From Verrucomicrobiaceae bacterium UBA2429 (GTDB taxonomy: Bacteria; Verrucomicrobiota; Verrucomicrobiia; Verrucomicrobiales; Verrucomicrobiaceae), in NCBI GenBank assembly GCA_002343505.1, contig DDQZ01000098.1:1-56944 (forward strand): 56,944 nt of DNA, given 5' to 3'. Under the pieces are notes generated by a model. That model was given only the letters and a program-made list of their open reading frames with translations, was not told the origin of the DNA and did not search any database. Shown piece after piece: positions 44,056 to 52,648 of the stretch (position 1 is the first letter of the stretch; the number at the start of each line of letters is the position of its first letter). The position numbers and the translations under genes were made by a program.

Positions 44056-44406
44056 ATGCTTGTTTTTGTTTATGGCACTTTGAAACGCGGGAAAAGCAAT
44101 CATGCTTTTCTTGACGGGCAGAAATTTGCCGGCCTGGCGGTGACGCGGGCAGTTTACCGAATGTATGACGCGGGCGGGTATCCAGGACTCGTTTATGACG
44201 TCGAAAACGGGTGTCCAATCCGAGGGGAAGTATGGGATGTGGACGAGGCATGCCTGGAGCGGCTGGATGTGCTGGAGAATGTGGCGGGCGGCGATTATCA
44301 GCGCGAGAAAATCGCATTGGAGCCGCCGTTCGATGGATTGGATGTGCAGGGGTATCGCTGGCTGCTTCGGCTGACGGGGCTGAGAGACGCGGGCCAGTCC
44401 TGGTGA
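44056..44406 (+). CDS. Gamma-glutamylcyclotransferase-like (AIG2) protein
   Basis: A 116-residue protein beginning MLVFVYGTLKRGKSNHAFL, the family sugar-phosphate-like loop YGTLKRG, with the catalytic-type Glu region GEVWDVDEACLERLDVLE (~55-72). Such proteins release 5-oxoproline from gamma-glutamyl compounds or act as general hydrolases. The ATG at 44056 is preferred over the frame start at 44029. It lies between a transglutaminase-like gene and the beta-propeller gene, all on the plus strand. Confidence 0.9.
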   Translation: MLVFVYGTLKRGKSNHAFLDGQKFAGLAVTRAVYRMYDAGGYPGLVYDVENGCPIRGEVWDVDEACLERLDVLENVAGGDYQREKIALEPPFDGLDVQGYRWLLRLTGLRDAGQSW

Positions 44407-44480
44407 TGCTCGCGGCTTTTGAGAATAAAGGAAAGATACGCCCTCCGCCTGCCGATAAACCGCATTCATATCCGTCATTC

Positions 44481-45770
44481 ATGAAATCCCTCTACGCTTT
44501 AGCCCTGTTTCCAGCCTTGTTTGCTCACGCCGCGAACGACTGGAACCGTTTCCGCGGTCCGAATGGCAGCGGCGTTTCCGATGCGTCCGGTCTGCCAGAC
44601 TCGGTGACATCCGAGACGACACTCTGGAAGGTTGAACTGGGCAAAGGATGGTCCTCGCCGGTGGTCTGGGAGGACAAGATTTTTGTCACCGCCGAGACGG
44701 GTGAGGACAGTCGCGCGGTGATCTGCCTGGATGTGAAATCCGGCAGGGAATTGTGGCGTCACGAGGAAAAGTTCGCGCCGCACAAGAAGCATAATTTCAA
44801 CAGCTTTGCCAGCAACACGCCATTTGCCGATGCCGAGCGAGTTTATGTGAACTGGTGCACGGGCACTACCATCCAGGCGCTGGCACTGGATCACTCGGGC
44901 AGGGAACTCTGGAGGAACGAAGGTGTCGCCAACCACATTCATGAGCACGGATATGGTTCGTCGCCCATCGTGGTGGATGATGTGATGATCGTGCGCAGCG
45001 AGTTCGACTGGCAGCGGGATGGCAAGGTCTACACCGAGGATCCGGAGGAGCAGAAATGGAAGAGTTGTGTGGCGGGGCTGGACGCGGCCACTGGCAGGGA
45101 AGTTTGGAAGCTGGAGATTCCCAACACGCTGAACACTTTTTCGACACCCGCGGTGAATGTCCGCAAGGATGGCACGAAGGAGATCATCTGCGCCAACACC
45201 ACCAGCGGCGTTTTTGCGGTGGACCCGAAGAAGGGTGTGATCAACTGGCAGTACAATCCCGGCTTCAATCAGCGCAACGTGGGCTCCGGTGTCCTGAAGG
45301 AGGGGCGTTATTTTTGCACCTTCGGCACAGGAGGCGGTGTGAAGGAGTTTGCCGCGATTGATGTCACTGGCAAGGAGCCGAAGCCTGTGAACTTCGAGTT
45401 CAGCCGGGGCCTGCCTTATGTGCCTTCACCGTTGGTGGTGGGAAATCTGATGTATCTGCTCGGGGATGGCGGCATCCTCAAGGCGGTGAAGTTCGACACG
45501 GGCGAAATGCTTTATGATGAGCGTGTCAACGGCAGCGCGGGCAGCAGCAAGTTTTTCGGCAGTCCTGTGGCGGCGGATGGCAAGATTTTTTGCGGCAGTC
45601 AGCAGGGGGATTTGATTGTGATCAAACAGGGCGAGAAATTCGAGCAACTTTCCGCCAGCAAGCTCGACAGCCCCATCAGTTCCAGCCCGGCCATCAGTGA
45701 CGGCCGGCTCTTTGTGCGCACGGAAAAAATGCTTTGGTGCATCGGTGCCAAGGGCGCGCCGTTGCCTTGA
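44481..45770 (+). CDS. Secreted PQQ-type beta-propeller protein
   Basis: A 429-residue protein with signal MKSLYALALFPALFAHAAND and then WNRFRGPNGSG, the start of many Planctomycete/Verrucomicrobia PQQ-like repeat proteins. Blade motifs of the form W-(x)-(V/L)-(D)-(x)-G-(x)-E/R-LW recur: CLDVKSGRELWR (~90), LDHSGRELWR (~138), GLDAATGREVWK, FAVDPKKGVINWQY. It is probably a six- to eight-bladed propeller in the periplasm. There is no evidence for a cofactor. The stop abuts the convergent mnmM-like stop without a gap. Confidence 0.92.
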   Translation: MKSLYALALFPALFAHAANDWNRFRGPNGSGVSDASGLPDSVTSETTLWKVELGKGWSSPVVWEDKIFVTAETGEDSRAVICLDVKSGRELWRHEEKFAPHKKHNFNSFASNTPFADAERVYVNWCTGTTIQALALDHSGRELWRNEGVANHIHEHGYGSSPIVVDDVMIVRSEFDWQRDGKVYTEDPEEQKWKSCVAGLDAATGREVWKLEIPNTLNTFSTPAVNVRKDGTKEIICANTTSGVFAVDPKKGVINWQYNPGFNQRNVGSGVLKEGRYFCTFGTGGGVKEFAAIDVTGKEPKPVNFEFSRGLPYVPSPLVVGNLMYLLGDGGILKAVKFDTGEMLYDERVNGSAGSSKFFGSPVAADGKIFCGSQQGDLIVIKQGEKFEQLSASKLDSPISSSPAISDGRLFVRTEKMLWCIGAKGAPLP

Positions 45771-46379
45771 TCAGACCTTTCTTTTCCAAAACACCCAGCA
45801 CTCCGGCGGGTGTGCCGCCGGGTTGATCGGGCGGATTTGCTGCACTTCAAAGGAGCGGATGGGCAGTTGATCCGCCCATTGGCCGATGACCTGCCGCTCC
45901 TCCCGGCCACCCTCGTGACCTGGATACACCGCCAGTGTCAGGAGACCGCCAGGTGCCAGGAGATGCAAAGCGGCATCAAGCGCGGGCAGGGTTGTCTCAG
46001 CGCGTGTGATGATGCCCTTGTCCGAGCCGGGCAGCCAGCCGAGGTTGAACATGATGCCTTTGATTCTGCCATGGAAGCTGCACGGAATGCTTTGGAGCAG
46101 TGATTCATGTCCGGCTTGAATCAGGCTGTGGCGGTTCAGTTGAATTCCGTGATCTTCGAGGCGGCGGCGTGTTGATTCCAGGGCGGCGGCTTGTACATCC
46201 AAAGCAAAAACATGGCCTTTAGGACCGACCAGATGGCTCAAAAAAAGCGTGTCATGACCGTTCCCCGCAGTCGCATCCACAGCGAGATCGCCAGCGCGCA
46301 GATGTGATTCCAAGAGAATATGCGACCATCGGACAGCGGAGGGAAGTCCTTGATGGGTTAGTGGATGAAGTTCCTGCAT
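45771..46379 (-). CDS. MnmM/YtqB-type class I SAM methyltransferase
   Basis: A 202-residue methyltransferase of the YtqB family, in which MnmM methylates the wobble uridine of tRNA (nm5s2U34 to mnm5s2U34). The SAM loop VDATAGNGHDTLFLSHLVG (~33-51), NLGWLPGSDKGIITRAETTL (~111-130), and VYPGHEGGREE (~150-160) are the characteristic blocks. I chose ATG 46379 (MQELHPLTHQGLP); 46400 or 46469 are alternatives. Its stop directly touches the propeller gene stop. Confidence 0.9.
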   Translation of the reverse strand: MQELHPLTHQGLPSAVRWSHILLESHLRAGDLAVDATAGNGHDTLFLSHLVGPKGHVFALDVQAAALESTRRRLEDHGIQLNRHSLIQAGHESLLQSIPCSFHGRIKGIMFNLGWLPGSDKGIITRAETTLPALDAALHLLAPGGLLTLAVYPGHEGGREERQVIGQWADQLPIRSFEVQQIRPINPAAHPPECWVFWKRKV

Positions 46380-46712
46380 CGGCAATAGGAATACTGACAT
46401 GCTCCTTCGCGGGCAAGCGTCGCTGACTGCAAACTTTGATATTTCAAATTTTAAACCTTTGCAAAGCATTGGCGCGGAACCTAAATTTCAGAATTAGCAT
46501 ATTTTTGATGCTGAGGGCTTTCTTTGGAAGTCCGAGCGCTGACGGGAATGCCTCTACAACTCTCGATCCAAGTGTGAACACGGTGGCGGATTTCACGGCC
46601 TGACCGGGGGCGGCAGCTTGTCCGGAACCAGTGTGTCCGCAAAAGACAAGCGGCGGCTTGCCATCTCCTCAAACACGCCCAAAATGCGCCTCCACTTTTT
46701 TCTGAACCGCTT
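46380..46712. other. Intergenic region between mnmM-like and aroG
   Basis: 333 bp without a supported gene. It contains an AT-rich stretch (about 46430-46520) that may carry divergent promoters for the flanking genes. I saw no strong hairpin or repeat. Confidence 0.5.
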
Positions 46713-47780
46713 GTGAGCCTTCATCATCCCACCGACGACCTCCGTGTGGCAGAAATCCTGCCGCTGATCCAGCCCGCTCTGCTTATGCACGAATATCCGC
46801 TGGGCGAGGACGAGGCCGCCTTTATCGAGGAGTCACGCCGTGCCGCCGAGGACATCGTGAAGCTGAAAAACGACCGCCTGCTCGTGGTGTGCGGGCCGTG
46901 CTCGATCCACGACATGAAGTCCGCGCTCGAATACTCCGAGCGCATCGTCGAGGCGCGCGCGAGGCACGCCGCCGACCTGGAGATTCAGATGCGCGTCTAT
47001 TTTGAAAAGCCGCGCACCACGGTGGGCTGGAAGGGCTTCATCAACGATCCGCATCTCAACGAGAGCTACGACATCAACAACGGCCTGCGCGGCGCGCGCA
47101 GCCTGCTCATCGAGCTGGCGAAAAAGCGTGTCCCCGCCGCCACCGAGTTTCTCGATGTCATCACGCCGCAATACATCGCCGACGTGGTGGCATGGGGGGC
47201 CATCGGCGCGCGCACCACTGAGAGCCAGGTGCACCGCCAGCTCGCTTCGGGCTTGTCCATGCCCGTGGGTTTCAAAAACGGCACTGACGGCGGCATCCAG
47301 ATCGCTTTGGATGCCATTCAGGCGGCGGCGGGAGAGCATTGTTTCCTTTCCGTGACCAAGGACGGCGTGGCGGCCATCGTGAAGACCCAGGGCAACGATG
47401 CCTGCCACGTCATTCTGCGCGGCGGCAAAGGCGGCACAAATTTTGATGCCGCCGCCATTCAAACCGTGGTGGACCAGCTCGGTCCGCGCGGTCTGCCCGC
47501 CAGCGTCATGGTGGATTGCAGCCACGGCAACAGCCTCAAAGACTACCGCAAACAGCCTCTCGTGGCCGACTCCCTGGCGGAGCAGCTCCGCCAGGGCAGC
47601 AAGGCCATCACGGGTGTCATGATCGAAAGCCACCTCGTGGAAGGCCGCCAGGATGCGAAGCCCGGCCAGGAGCTGGTGTATGGTCAAAGCATCACCGACG
47701 CCTGCGTGAACTGGGCCACCACCGAGACCATGCTGGAGCAGCTCGCGCAAGCAGTCCGGGAGCGGCGGAAACTTGGCTGA
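46713..47780 (+). CDS. aroG: 3-deoxy-7-phosphoheptulonate (DAHP) synthase, class I
   Basis: A 355-residue enzyme joining phosphoenolpyruvate and erythrose 4-phosphate, the entry to aromatic amino acids. Family blocks: LLVVCGPCSIHDMKSALEY (~residues 56-74), YFEKPRTTVGWKGFINDP (~91-108), WGAIGARTTESQVHR, VGFKNGTDG, VMVDCSHGNS, and VMIESHLVEG. The whole chain matches E. coli AroG-type enzymes. The start is GTG at 46713; the first ATG (residue 25) would cut off conserved sequence. Which aromatic amino acid inhibits it cannot be read. hldA-like gene follows 15 bp later. Confidence 0.94.
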   Translation: MSLHHPTDDLRVAEILPLIQPALLMHEYPLGEDEAAFIEESRRAAEDIVKLKNDRLLVVCGPCSIHDMKSALEYSERIVEARARHAADLEIQMRVYFEKPRTTVGWKGFINDPHLNESYDINNGLRGARSLLIELAKKRVPAATEFLDVITPQYIADVVAWGAIGARTTESQVHRQLASGLSMPVGFKNGTDGGIQIALDAIQAAAGEHCFLSVTKDGVAAIVKTQGNDACHVILRGGKGGTNFDAAAIQTVVDQLGPRGLPASVMVDCSHGNSLKDYRKQPLVADSLAEQLRQGSKAITGVMIESHLVEGRQDAKPGQELVYGQSITDACVNWATTETMLEQLAQAVRERRKLG

Positions 47781-47795
47781 TTCCTGATCCGCATC

Positions 47796-48797
47796 ATGTT
47801 GAACGCCTCCACCGCCCGCGACGCCATCCAGCGCATGTCGGGCTGCCGCATCCTCGTCATTGGCGACGTGATGCTTGATCATTTCATCTGGGGCGCGGTG
47901 CGGCGCATCTCGCCGGAGGCGCCGGTGCCGATCGTCGAGGTCACGAAGGAAACGACTTTCCCGGGTGGCGCGGCCAATGTGGCGCGCAACCTCTCCGCGT
48001 TCACGCCGCACGCCTATTTGATGGGCCGGGTGGGCAAGGACAGCGCGGCGGGAGAGCTGACAAAACTCCTCAACGAGGAAGGCGTGAACACCAGCCCGAT
48101 GCTGGAGAGCGACACGCTTCCCACCATTGCCAAGACGCGCATCATCGCGCGGCAGCAGCATGTGGTGCGGGTGGATCGTGAGATGATTGAAAAACTCAGC
48201 GCGGAAGAATTGCGGGAAGTCTCCCGCCGCGTTGAAGCCATGCTGCCGGATCTCGACGGCCTCATCATTGAGGACTACGGCAAGGGTTTCGTGACCCAGG
48301 CGTTTGTGGACCAGGTTTTGATGCTGGCGAAGGCGGCGGGAAAGCTCGTGACGGTGGACCCATCGCCGCGCAATCCACTGAGCTGGCGCGGGGCCACACT
48401 CGTGAAGCCGAACCGTCTGGAGGCTTTTGCCGCCGCGGGCATCCAGGACGCGCGCACACCCGGCCCGCCGCTGGAGGATGCGCGCCTTCTCGAAGTCGGG
48501 GAGCAGCTTCTCGATCAATGGGCGGTTGAAAAAGTGCTAGTGACGCTCGGCGAGCAGGGTATGATGCTTTTCCGCAGAAATACCTCGCCGCATCACATCC
48601 CCACGCGTGCTCGCGAAGTCTATGATGTCTCCGGCGCGGGCGACACCGCCATCGCCTTCCTCACCCTCGCGCTTGCCGCCGGTCTTAGTGACGAAGCCGC
48701 CGCCGACATCGCCAACCACGCCAGCGGCATTGTCGTTGGCAAGCTCGGCACCGCGCGCGTCAGCGTGGATGAGCTGTTGCAAGCCTTTGAAAATTGA
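47796..48797 (+). CDS. D-glycero-beta-D-manno-heptose-7-phosphate kinase
   Basis: A 333-residue PfkB-family kinase, corresponding to the N-terminal domain of HldE (RfaE1). It phosphorylates heptose 7-phosphate at C1 for LPS core. Motifs: ILVIGDVMLDHFIWG (~20-34), PGGAANVARNLSAF (~54-67), VDPSPRNP, VKPNRLEAF, and the active-site DVSGAGDTAIAFLTLA (~275). The cytidylyl/adenylyltransferase half of HldE is absent, so a separate gene must exist outside the window. gmhA follows 8 nt later. Confidence 0.92.
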   Translation: MLNASTARDAIQRMSGCRILVIGDVMLDHFIWGAVRRISPEAPVPIVEVTKETTFPGGAANVARNLSAFTPHAYLMGRVGKDSAAGELTKLLNEEGVNTSPMLESDTLPTIAKTRIIARQQHVVRVDREMIEKLSAEELREVSRRVEAMLPDLDGLIIEDYGKGFVTQAFVDQVLMLAKAAGKLVTVDPSPRNPLSWRGATLVKPNRLEAFAAAGIQDARTPGPPLEDARLLEVGEQLLDQWAVEKVLVTLGEQGMMLFRRNTSPHHIPTRAREVYDVSGAGDTAIAFLTLALAAGLSDEAAADIANHASGIVVGKLGTARVSVDELLQAFEN

Positions 48798-48805
48798 TTT
48801 CCGTC

Positions 48806-49384
48806 ATGTCTGATTTTTCCACCATGTTCCAGGGCCATCTCGACGGCCACACCGCCACTCTGCAACGCCTGCAGGAATGCCGCGATGTCCTCGCCGCCAT
48901 TGCTCAAGAATGGGTCACGGCATTAAAGTCGGGGAAAAAAGTCATCTTCTTTGGCAATGGCGGCAGCGCTGCCGACGCGCAGCATCTCGCCGCCGAGTTG
49001 GTGGTGCGTTACCGCGTCAACCGCCGCGCCTTGCCTGCCATCGCTCTGACCACGGACACCTCCATCCTCACCGCGCACAGCAACGACTACGGTTTCGAGA
49101 CGGTTTTTGCGCGCCAGGTTGAGGCACTGGCGCAGTCTGGGGATGTTGTGGTGGGCATCTCCACTTCAGGGACGAGCAAAAACGTCGTCGCCGGCCTGAA
49201 GGCCGCGCGCGAGGCGGGCTGTGTGGTGGTCAGCTTTACCGGGCAAAATGGCGCCGACTGTGCCGCGCTTGCCCATCATGCCTATTGCGTGCCCACTCCT
49301 GTCACGGCCTATGCGCAGGAATGCCATCTGATGGCCGGGCATGTGCTCTGCGAGTATGTCGAGGCCGCCTTTGCGGTCGCCTAA
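48806..49384 (+). CDS. gmhA: Sedoheptulose-7-phosphate isomerase
   Basis: A 192-residue SIS-domain isomerase making D-glycero-D-manno-heptose 7-phosphate, the substrate of the preceding kinase. GNGGSAADAQHLAAELVVRY (~49-68), ISTSGTSKNVVAGLKAA (~117-133) and QECHLMAGHVLCEYVE (near the end) are the expected family blocks, and length is normal. It and the kinase form a heptose pair. A repeat with hairpins separates it from the flippase gene. Confidence 0.93.
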   Translation: MSDFSTMFQGHLDGHTATLQRLQECRDVLAAIAQEWVTALKSGKKVIFFGNGGSAADAQHLAAELVVRYRVNRRALPAIALTTDTSILTAHSNDYGFETVFARQVEALAQSGDVVVGISTSGTSKNVVAGLKAAREAGCVVVSFTGQNGADCAALAHHAYCVPTPVTAYAQECHLMAGHVLCEYVEAAFAVA

Positions 49385-49394
49385 ATTCCATGGA

Positions 49395-49434
49395 GCACAG
49401 GCATCCTGCCTGTGCGGACAGGCGTCCCGCCTGT
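49395..49434. repeat. Paired ACAGGC hairpins (dispersed intergenic element)
   Basis: Two adjacent perfect inverted repeats: GCACAGGCA/TGCCTGTGC around TCC (49395-49415), and ACAGGCG/CGCCTGT around TCC (49418-49434). I recall such paired hairpins as frequent intergenic elements in Verrucomicrobia and neighbours, whose translation gives spurious RQDACP-like peptides. Confidence 0.7.
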
Positions 49435-49438
49435 TTCC

Positions 49439-49455
49439 CATGCTTTCGTAGCATG
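49439..49455. promoter_or_regulatory. Hairpin covering the flippase start codon
   Basis: CATGCT and AGCATG (49439-49444, 49450-49455) can pair with a 5-nt loop. The ATG of the flippase gene is inside the 3' arm, so this stem might limit translation start, or it is the end of the repeat above. Confidence 0.4.
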
Positions 49456-50793
49456 TCAGCGTCTTCCCACACCCTGCGGCGTGCCTTGTCCGGCCTGCCC
49501 GTTTCCATCATGCTGCGAGTGGCACGGCTGCTCATCGGACTCGGGCTGGCGGCCATGCTGAACCGGCATCTTGGACCGGGAGGTGCCGGACAGATCATGA
49601 TCGGGCTTGCCTGGGTGGCGCCTTTGCTTTGCCTGGCCGAGCTGGGTTTCAACCGGCTCACCGTCCGCGAGCTGGCTGCGCATCCTGACGCGGAGAGTGA
49701 AATTCTAGGCACGACTTTTTACACCCGCGTCATCACTGGCATTGTGCTTTGCGCGGCGGCGTTCGGTCTTTCCTTTTTGCTGGAGCCATCGGTGCGTGTG
49801 CTGGTCTGGGTGTATGCGCTGCTGCTGCCGACACACGCCTCCTCCGAGTTGTTGCTCTGGCTGGAGTCCAAAGGCCGGCTCGCCGAGGCGTCATGGGCGC
49901 AGTTTCGTGGATTCGCCCTCGCAGGAGTGCTCATGATCGCGGGTGTCATCGCCAAAGCGCCGCCCGTGTTTTTTGCCGTGACCTATGTGGTGGAAAGCTG
50001 GTCGGCCATTGCCATCCTCGTCTGGCTGCATCATCGCCAGGGCGGCTCCATGCGCGCTTGGCGCTGGTCTGGCGCGAGGTCCCTGAAAATGGTCCGCGAG
50101 GCATGGCCGGAAATGCTCGCGCAACTCGTGATGCTCATGCTTTTCCGTGTGGACACACTCATGCTCGGCTGGATGCGCGGCGATGCCGAGGCGGGCATTT
50201 ACAGCGTGGCGGTGCGGCTCTCCGAGGTGGTGTATTTTGTCGCGCCACTGCTTGGAAGCGCGTTTCTTCCGCGCCTGGTGGAGTTGAGAAAAAATGATCC
50301 GGCAAAGTACGAGACGCGCTTTTCCCAGTATCTTGGAGTGAATCTCGCCTTTGCTTCGCTGTGCGGTCTGGGGCTCACGCTCACCGCGCCCTGGCTGGTG
50401 TGGCTTTTGGGCGGGAAGGCCTTTGCCGGCAGCGCCTCGATTTTGATGATTCATGCCTGGGGTGTGCTGGCCTACTACTTCGGTGTGGCGCGCACGCAAT
50501 ACCTCGCCGCCGAGCACCGGCTCCATGCGAATCTGCCGGCCGTGATCGCTGGTCTCGTCTGCAATGTGCTGCTGAATCTATGGTGGATACCTCAATGGTC
50601 GGGGCTCGGCGCGGCATGGGCCACGGTGGTTTCATACACGCTTGGCTGGGTGGTCATCACGGCCTTGTCACCCGGCCTGCGTCCGCTGCTGCGCCTGCAA
50701 TGGCGCGGTTTGGCCGGGCTTCCCGCGTTGGCACGCGAGTCCTGGCGTGAACGCCGCGCTTTCTGGAATCCACGTCCCGCCGGCATCTCATGA
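49453..50793 (+). CDS. Polysaccharide flippase (Wzx/MATE-like)
   Basis: A 446-residue membrane protein with about 12-14 hydrophobic segments, of the polysaccharide transport type (lipid-linked oligosaccharide flippase). LRVARLLIGLGLAAMLNRHL near the N-terminus with GPGGAGQ, and the middle LVMLMLFRVDTLMLGWMRGD (~residues 230-249) followed by AEAGIYSVAVRLSE, are typical. It would move undecaprenyl-linked units across the inner membrane. The ATG at 49453 follows the repeat; the longer frame from 49285 reads through gmhA and is not favoured. Its stop overlaps the next methyltransferase by 4 nt. Confidence 0.88.
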   Translation: MSASSHTLRRALSGLPVSIMLRVARLLIGLGLAAMLNRHLGPGGAGQIMIGLAWVAPLLCLAELGFNRLTVRELAAHPDAESEILGTTFYTRVITGIVLCAAAFGLSFLLEPSVRVLVWVYALLLPTHASSELLLWLESKGRLAEASWAQFRGFALAGVLMIAGVIAKAPPVFFAVTYVVESWSAIAILVWLHHRQGGSMRAWRWSGARSLKMVREAWPEMLAQLVMLMLFRVDTLMLGWMRGDAEAGIYSVAVRLSEVVYFVAPLLGSAFLPRLVELRKNDPAKYETRFSQYLGVNLAFASLCGLGLTLTAPWLVWLLGGKAFAGSASILMIHAWGVLAYYFGVARTQYLAAEHRLHANLPAVIAGLVCNVLLNLWWIPQWSGLGAAWATVVSYTLGWVVITALSPGLRPLLRLQWRGLAGLPALARESWRERRAFWNPRPAGIS

Positions 50794-51485
50794 TCCGGTT
50801 CCTCCGGCCCCTGCTGAGAAAGTGGTGCCTCACGGCAAACACGATCCGTTATCGCGTCGAGTGGCCGCGTCTGGCCGATGCCATGCGAGTGTGCGGGCCG
50901 GTGGAGACGCTCTTCGATGGCGGCGCGGGGTCGGGTGAGTTTGCCAGGCGAATGCTGGATCATCACTTGTGCCGGAAGGTCATCGCTTTGGAGCCGGAAA
51001 CGTTTTCATTGCTGCAACAAAACCTCGGTCATCGCAAAGAAGCGAGACTCATTGAAGGCTCGTTGCTGGAAGTGCCGCTGCCGGATGCCTGTGTGGACCT
51101 GGCGATGAGCACGCAAGTCATTGAGCATATTGAGGACCATGAGAGAGCTGTCGCGGAAATGGCGCGCATCACCCGGCCTGGAGGCTGGATTTTGATCACC
51201 GTGCCGCATCCGCCGGAACACTTCCCGCAGCCCGGTCATGTGCGCGAGGGCTATACGCCCGCAGACCTCACCGCGCTCCTTGCCCCCCTGAATTGCGCGC
51301 CCGTGCATACCGACTGGTTCCTCACCCGGCCAACCACCACGCGGTTTCTGCGCGCCTGCCGCCTGCCGTTGAAAGGTGTGTATCTGCCCGCGGCATGGGC
51401 GGACTGTGAGACGGCACTCACTCCAGAGGAGCGTCGCGTGCAGGAGCCCTTTGGCATTCTCATGCTGTTTCAAAAGAAGCCATGA
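50790..51485 (+). CDS. Class I SAM-dependent methyltransferase
   Basis: A 231-residue methyltransferase. SAM-binding motif LFDGGAGSGEFARRMLD (~residues 41-57) with acidic residue in ALEPETFSLLQQN, then STQVIEHIEDHERAVAEMAR (~107-126). The following VPHPPEHFPQPGHVREGYTP resembles surface-glycan or lipid-modifying members. Acceptor unknown. It starts with an ATGA overlap with the flippase and ends with one to the next glycosyltransferase. Confidence 0.9.
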   Translation: MIRFLRPLLRKWCLTANTIRYRVEWPRLADAMRVCGPVETLFDGGAGSGEFARRMLDHHLCRKVIALEPETFSLLQQNLGHRKEARLIEGSLLEVPLPDACVDLAMSTQVIEHIEDHERAVAEMARITRPGGWILITVPHPPEHFPQPGHVREGYTPADLTALLAPLNCAPVHTDWFLTRPTTTRFLRACRLPLKGVYLPAAWADCETALTPEERRVQEPFGILMLFQKKP

Positions 51486-52648
51486 GCGGCGAGCTTCGTC
51501 ACGTCCTCTGGGTGGATCCGAACGCCACGCAGAGCAGCCCTTCGATGAAAGGTCTGATGTCAGCCCTGCCAGCGCTTCGGGAAAACGGCTGTGAAGTCGA
51601 GTTCTGGTGCCTGCGCTGTGACGCGCCGGAGGGTCTCGCCAAGGTGCGCAGGCTGCCTGCCGTACCCTGGCTGGGGACATTGGAAAATGTCTGGTTCGTC
51701 CTGGTGGCGAATGTTTGTTATGTCTTGCGTTCGCTTTATTTCGGGCGGCCCGCGCAGGTGGTGGGCAGCACGGGCGCTTATTGTCTGTTTGCCGATGTGG
51801 TCCATGCGCACTTTGACAGTGCCGAGTGGTTGCGCGTCCAGGCGAGGCTGGGTGGCATGTCCTGGCGAGATCGTCTGCGGCGGCAGATCACGCGGATTGG
51901 CGCGGCTTTGGAATGGATGTCCTGGCGCTCGCCCTGGACACGCGCTGTGGTGGCTGTCTCCGAGGGCATGGCGGGGCATTTGCGGCAACGGCTTGGAAAT
52001 GCAAAATCCGTGCGGGTGCTTGCCAATCCCTGCGACACAGGCCGTTTTCATCCAGGCGCGCGCGGACAGTGGCGCGAAACCATGCGGGAACAGTTGGGCT
52101 ATGATGCCCGCGCGTGCGTCTTTCTTTTCATTGCCACCGGTCATTTGCAGCGGAAAGGCTTCTGGTCCGCTCTTCGGGTGCTGCATCGTTTGAGGTCGGA
52201 GGGAAAAAAAGAGATCCGGTTTCTGGTGGTCGGAGGCTCCGACACGATGTGGCAGGCTGAGAAAAAACGCATCGGGAAAGCAGCGCCTGATCACGAGGCA
52301 TGGGTGACGCTGGCTGGCAGCACGACAAATGTGGAGCGCTTTTATGCCGCAGCGGACGCGTTTCTGCTGCCCTCGCATTTTGAAACCTACGCCCTGGTGG
52401 CACAGGAGGCGCTGGCCTGCGGGTTGCCGGTTTTCGTCACTGCCTACTGGGGGCAGGAGATGTATCTGCGCCAGGGTGAAAACGGCTGGCTGCTGCCCTG
52501 GGATGAGGATGGCATGACCGCGGTTTTGGCGGACGCGCTGGACCAGCGCCCATGGCAGGCAAGGACGGAACATTTCATAGATGCACGGGAGTATGGCCGG
52601 GCATGGTCGCAAGTTTTTCACGAGCTTTTGAAGTCCCCGCATGAGTGA
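51482..52648 (+). CDS. GT4-type glycosyltransferase
   Basis: A 388-residue GT-B glycosyltransferase. The acceptor domain is ~1-190; the donor domain has ATGHLQRKGFWSALRVLHRL (~218-237), FYAAADAFLLPSHFETYALV then AQEALACGLPV (~282-312) with the E(x)7E pattern, and LRQGENGWLLP. Typical of LPS core or O-antigen assembly. Donor sugar not identified. Overlaps the methyltransferase by 4 nt and the ligase-like gene by 8 nt. Confidence 0.9.
   Translation: MSGELRHVLWVDPNATQSSPSMKGLMSALPALRENGCEVEFWCLRCDAPEGLAKVRRLPAVPWLGTLENVWFVLVANVCYVLRSLYFGRPAQVVGSTGAYCLFADVVHAHFDSAEWLRVQARLGGMSWRDRLRRQITRIGAALEWMSWRSPWTRAVVAVSEGMAGHLRQRLGNAKSVRVLANPCDTGRFHPGARGQWRETMREQLGYDARACVFLFIATGHLQRKGFWSALRVLHRLRSEGKKEIRFLVVGGSDTMWQAEKKRIGKAAPDHEAWVTLAGSTTNVERFYAAADAFLLPSHFETYALVAQEALACGLPVFVTAYWGQEMYLRQGENGWLLPWDEDGMTAVLADALDQRPWQARTEHFIDAREYGRAWSQVFHELLKSPHE

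Noticed and set aside
46593..46790. 65-residue minus-strand frame upstream of aroG
   Set aside because: It overlaps the conserved N-terminus of aroG and has no supporting context, although its end is basic and helical.
49285..49452. N-terminal extension of the flippase frame
   Set aside because: It would read through the end of gmhA and the hairpin element and adds no conserved sequence.
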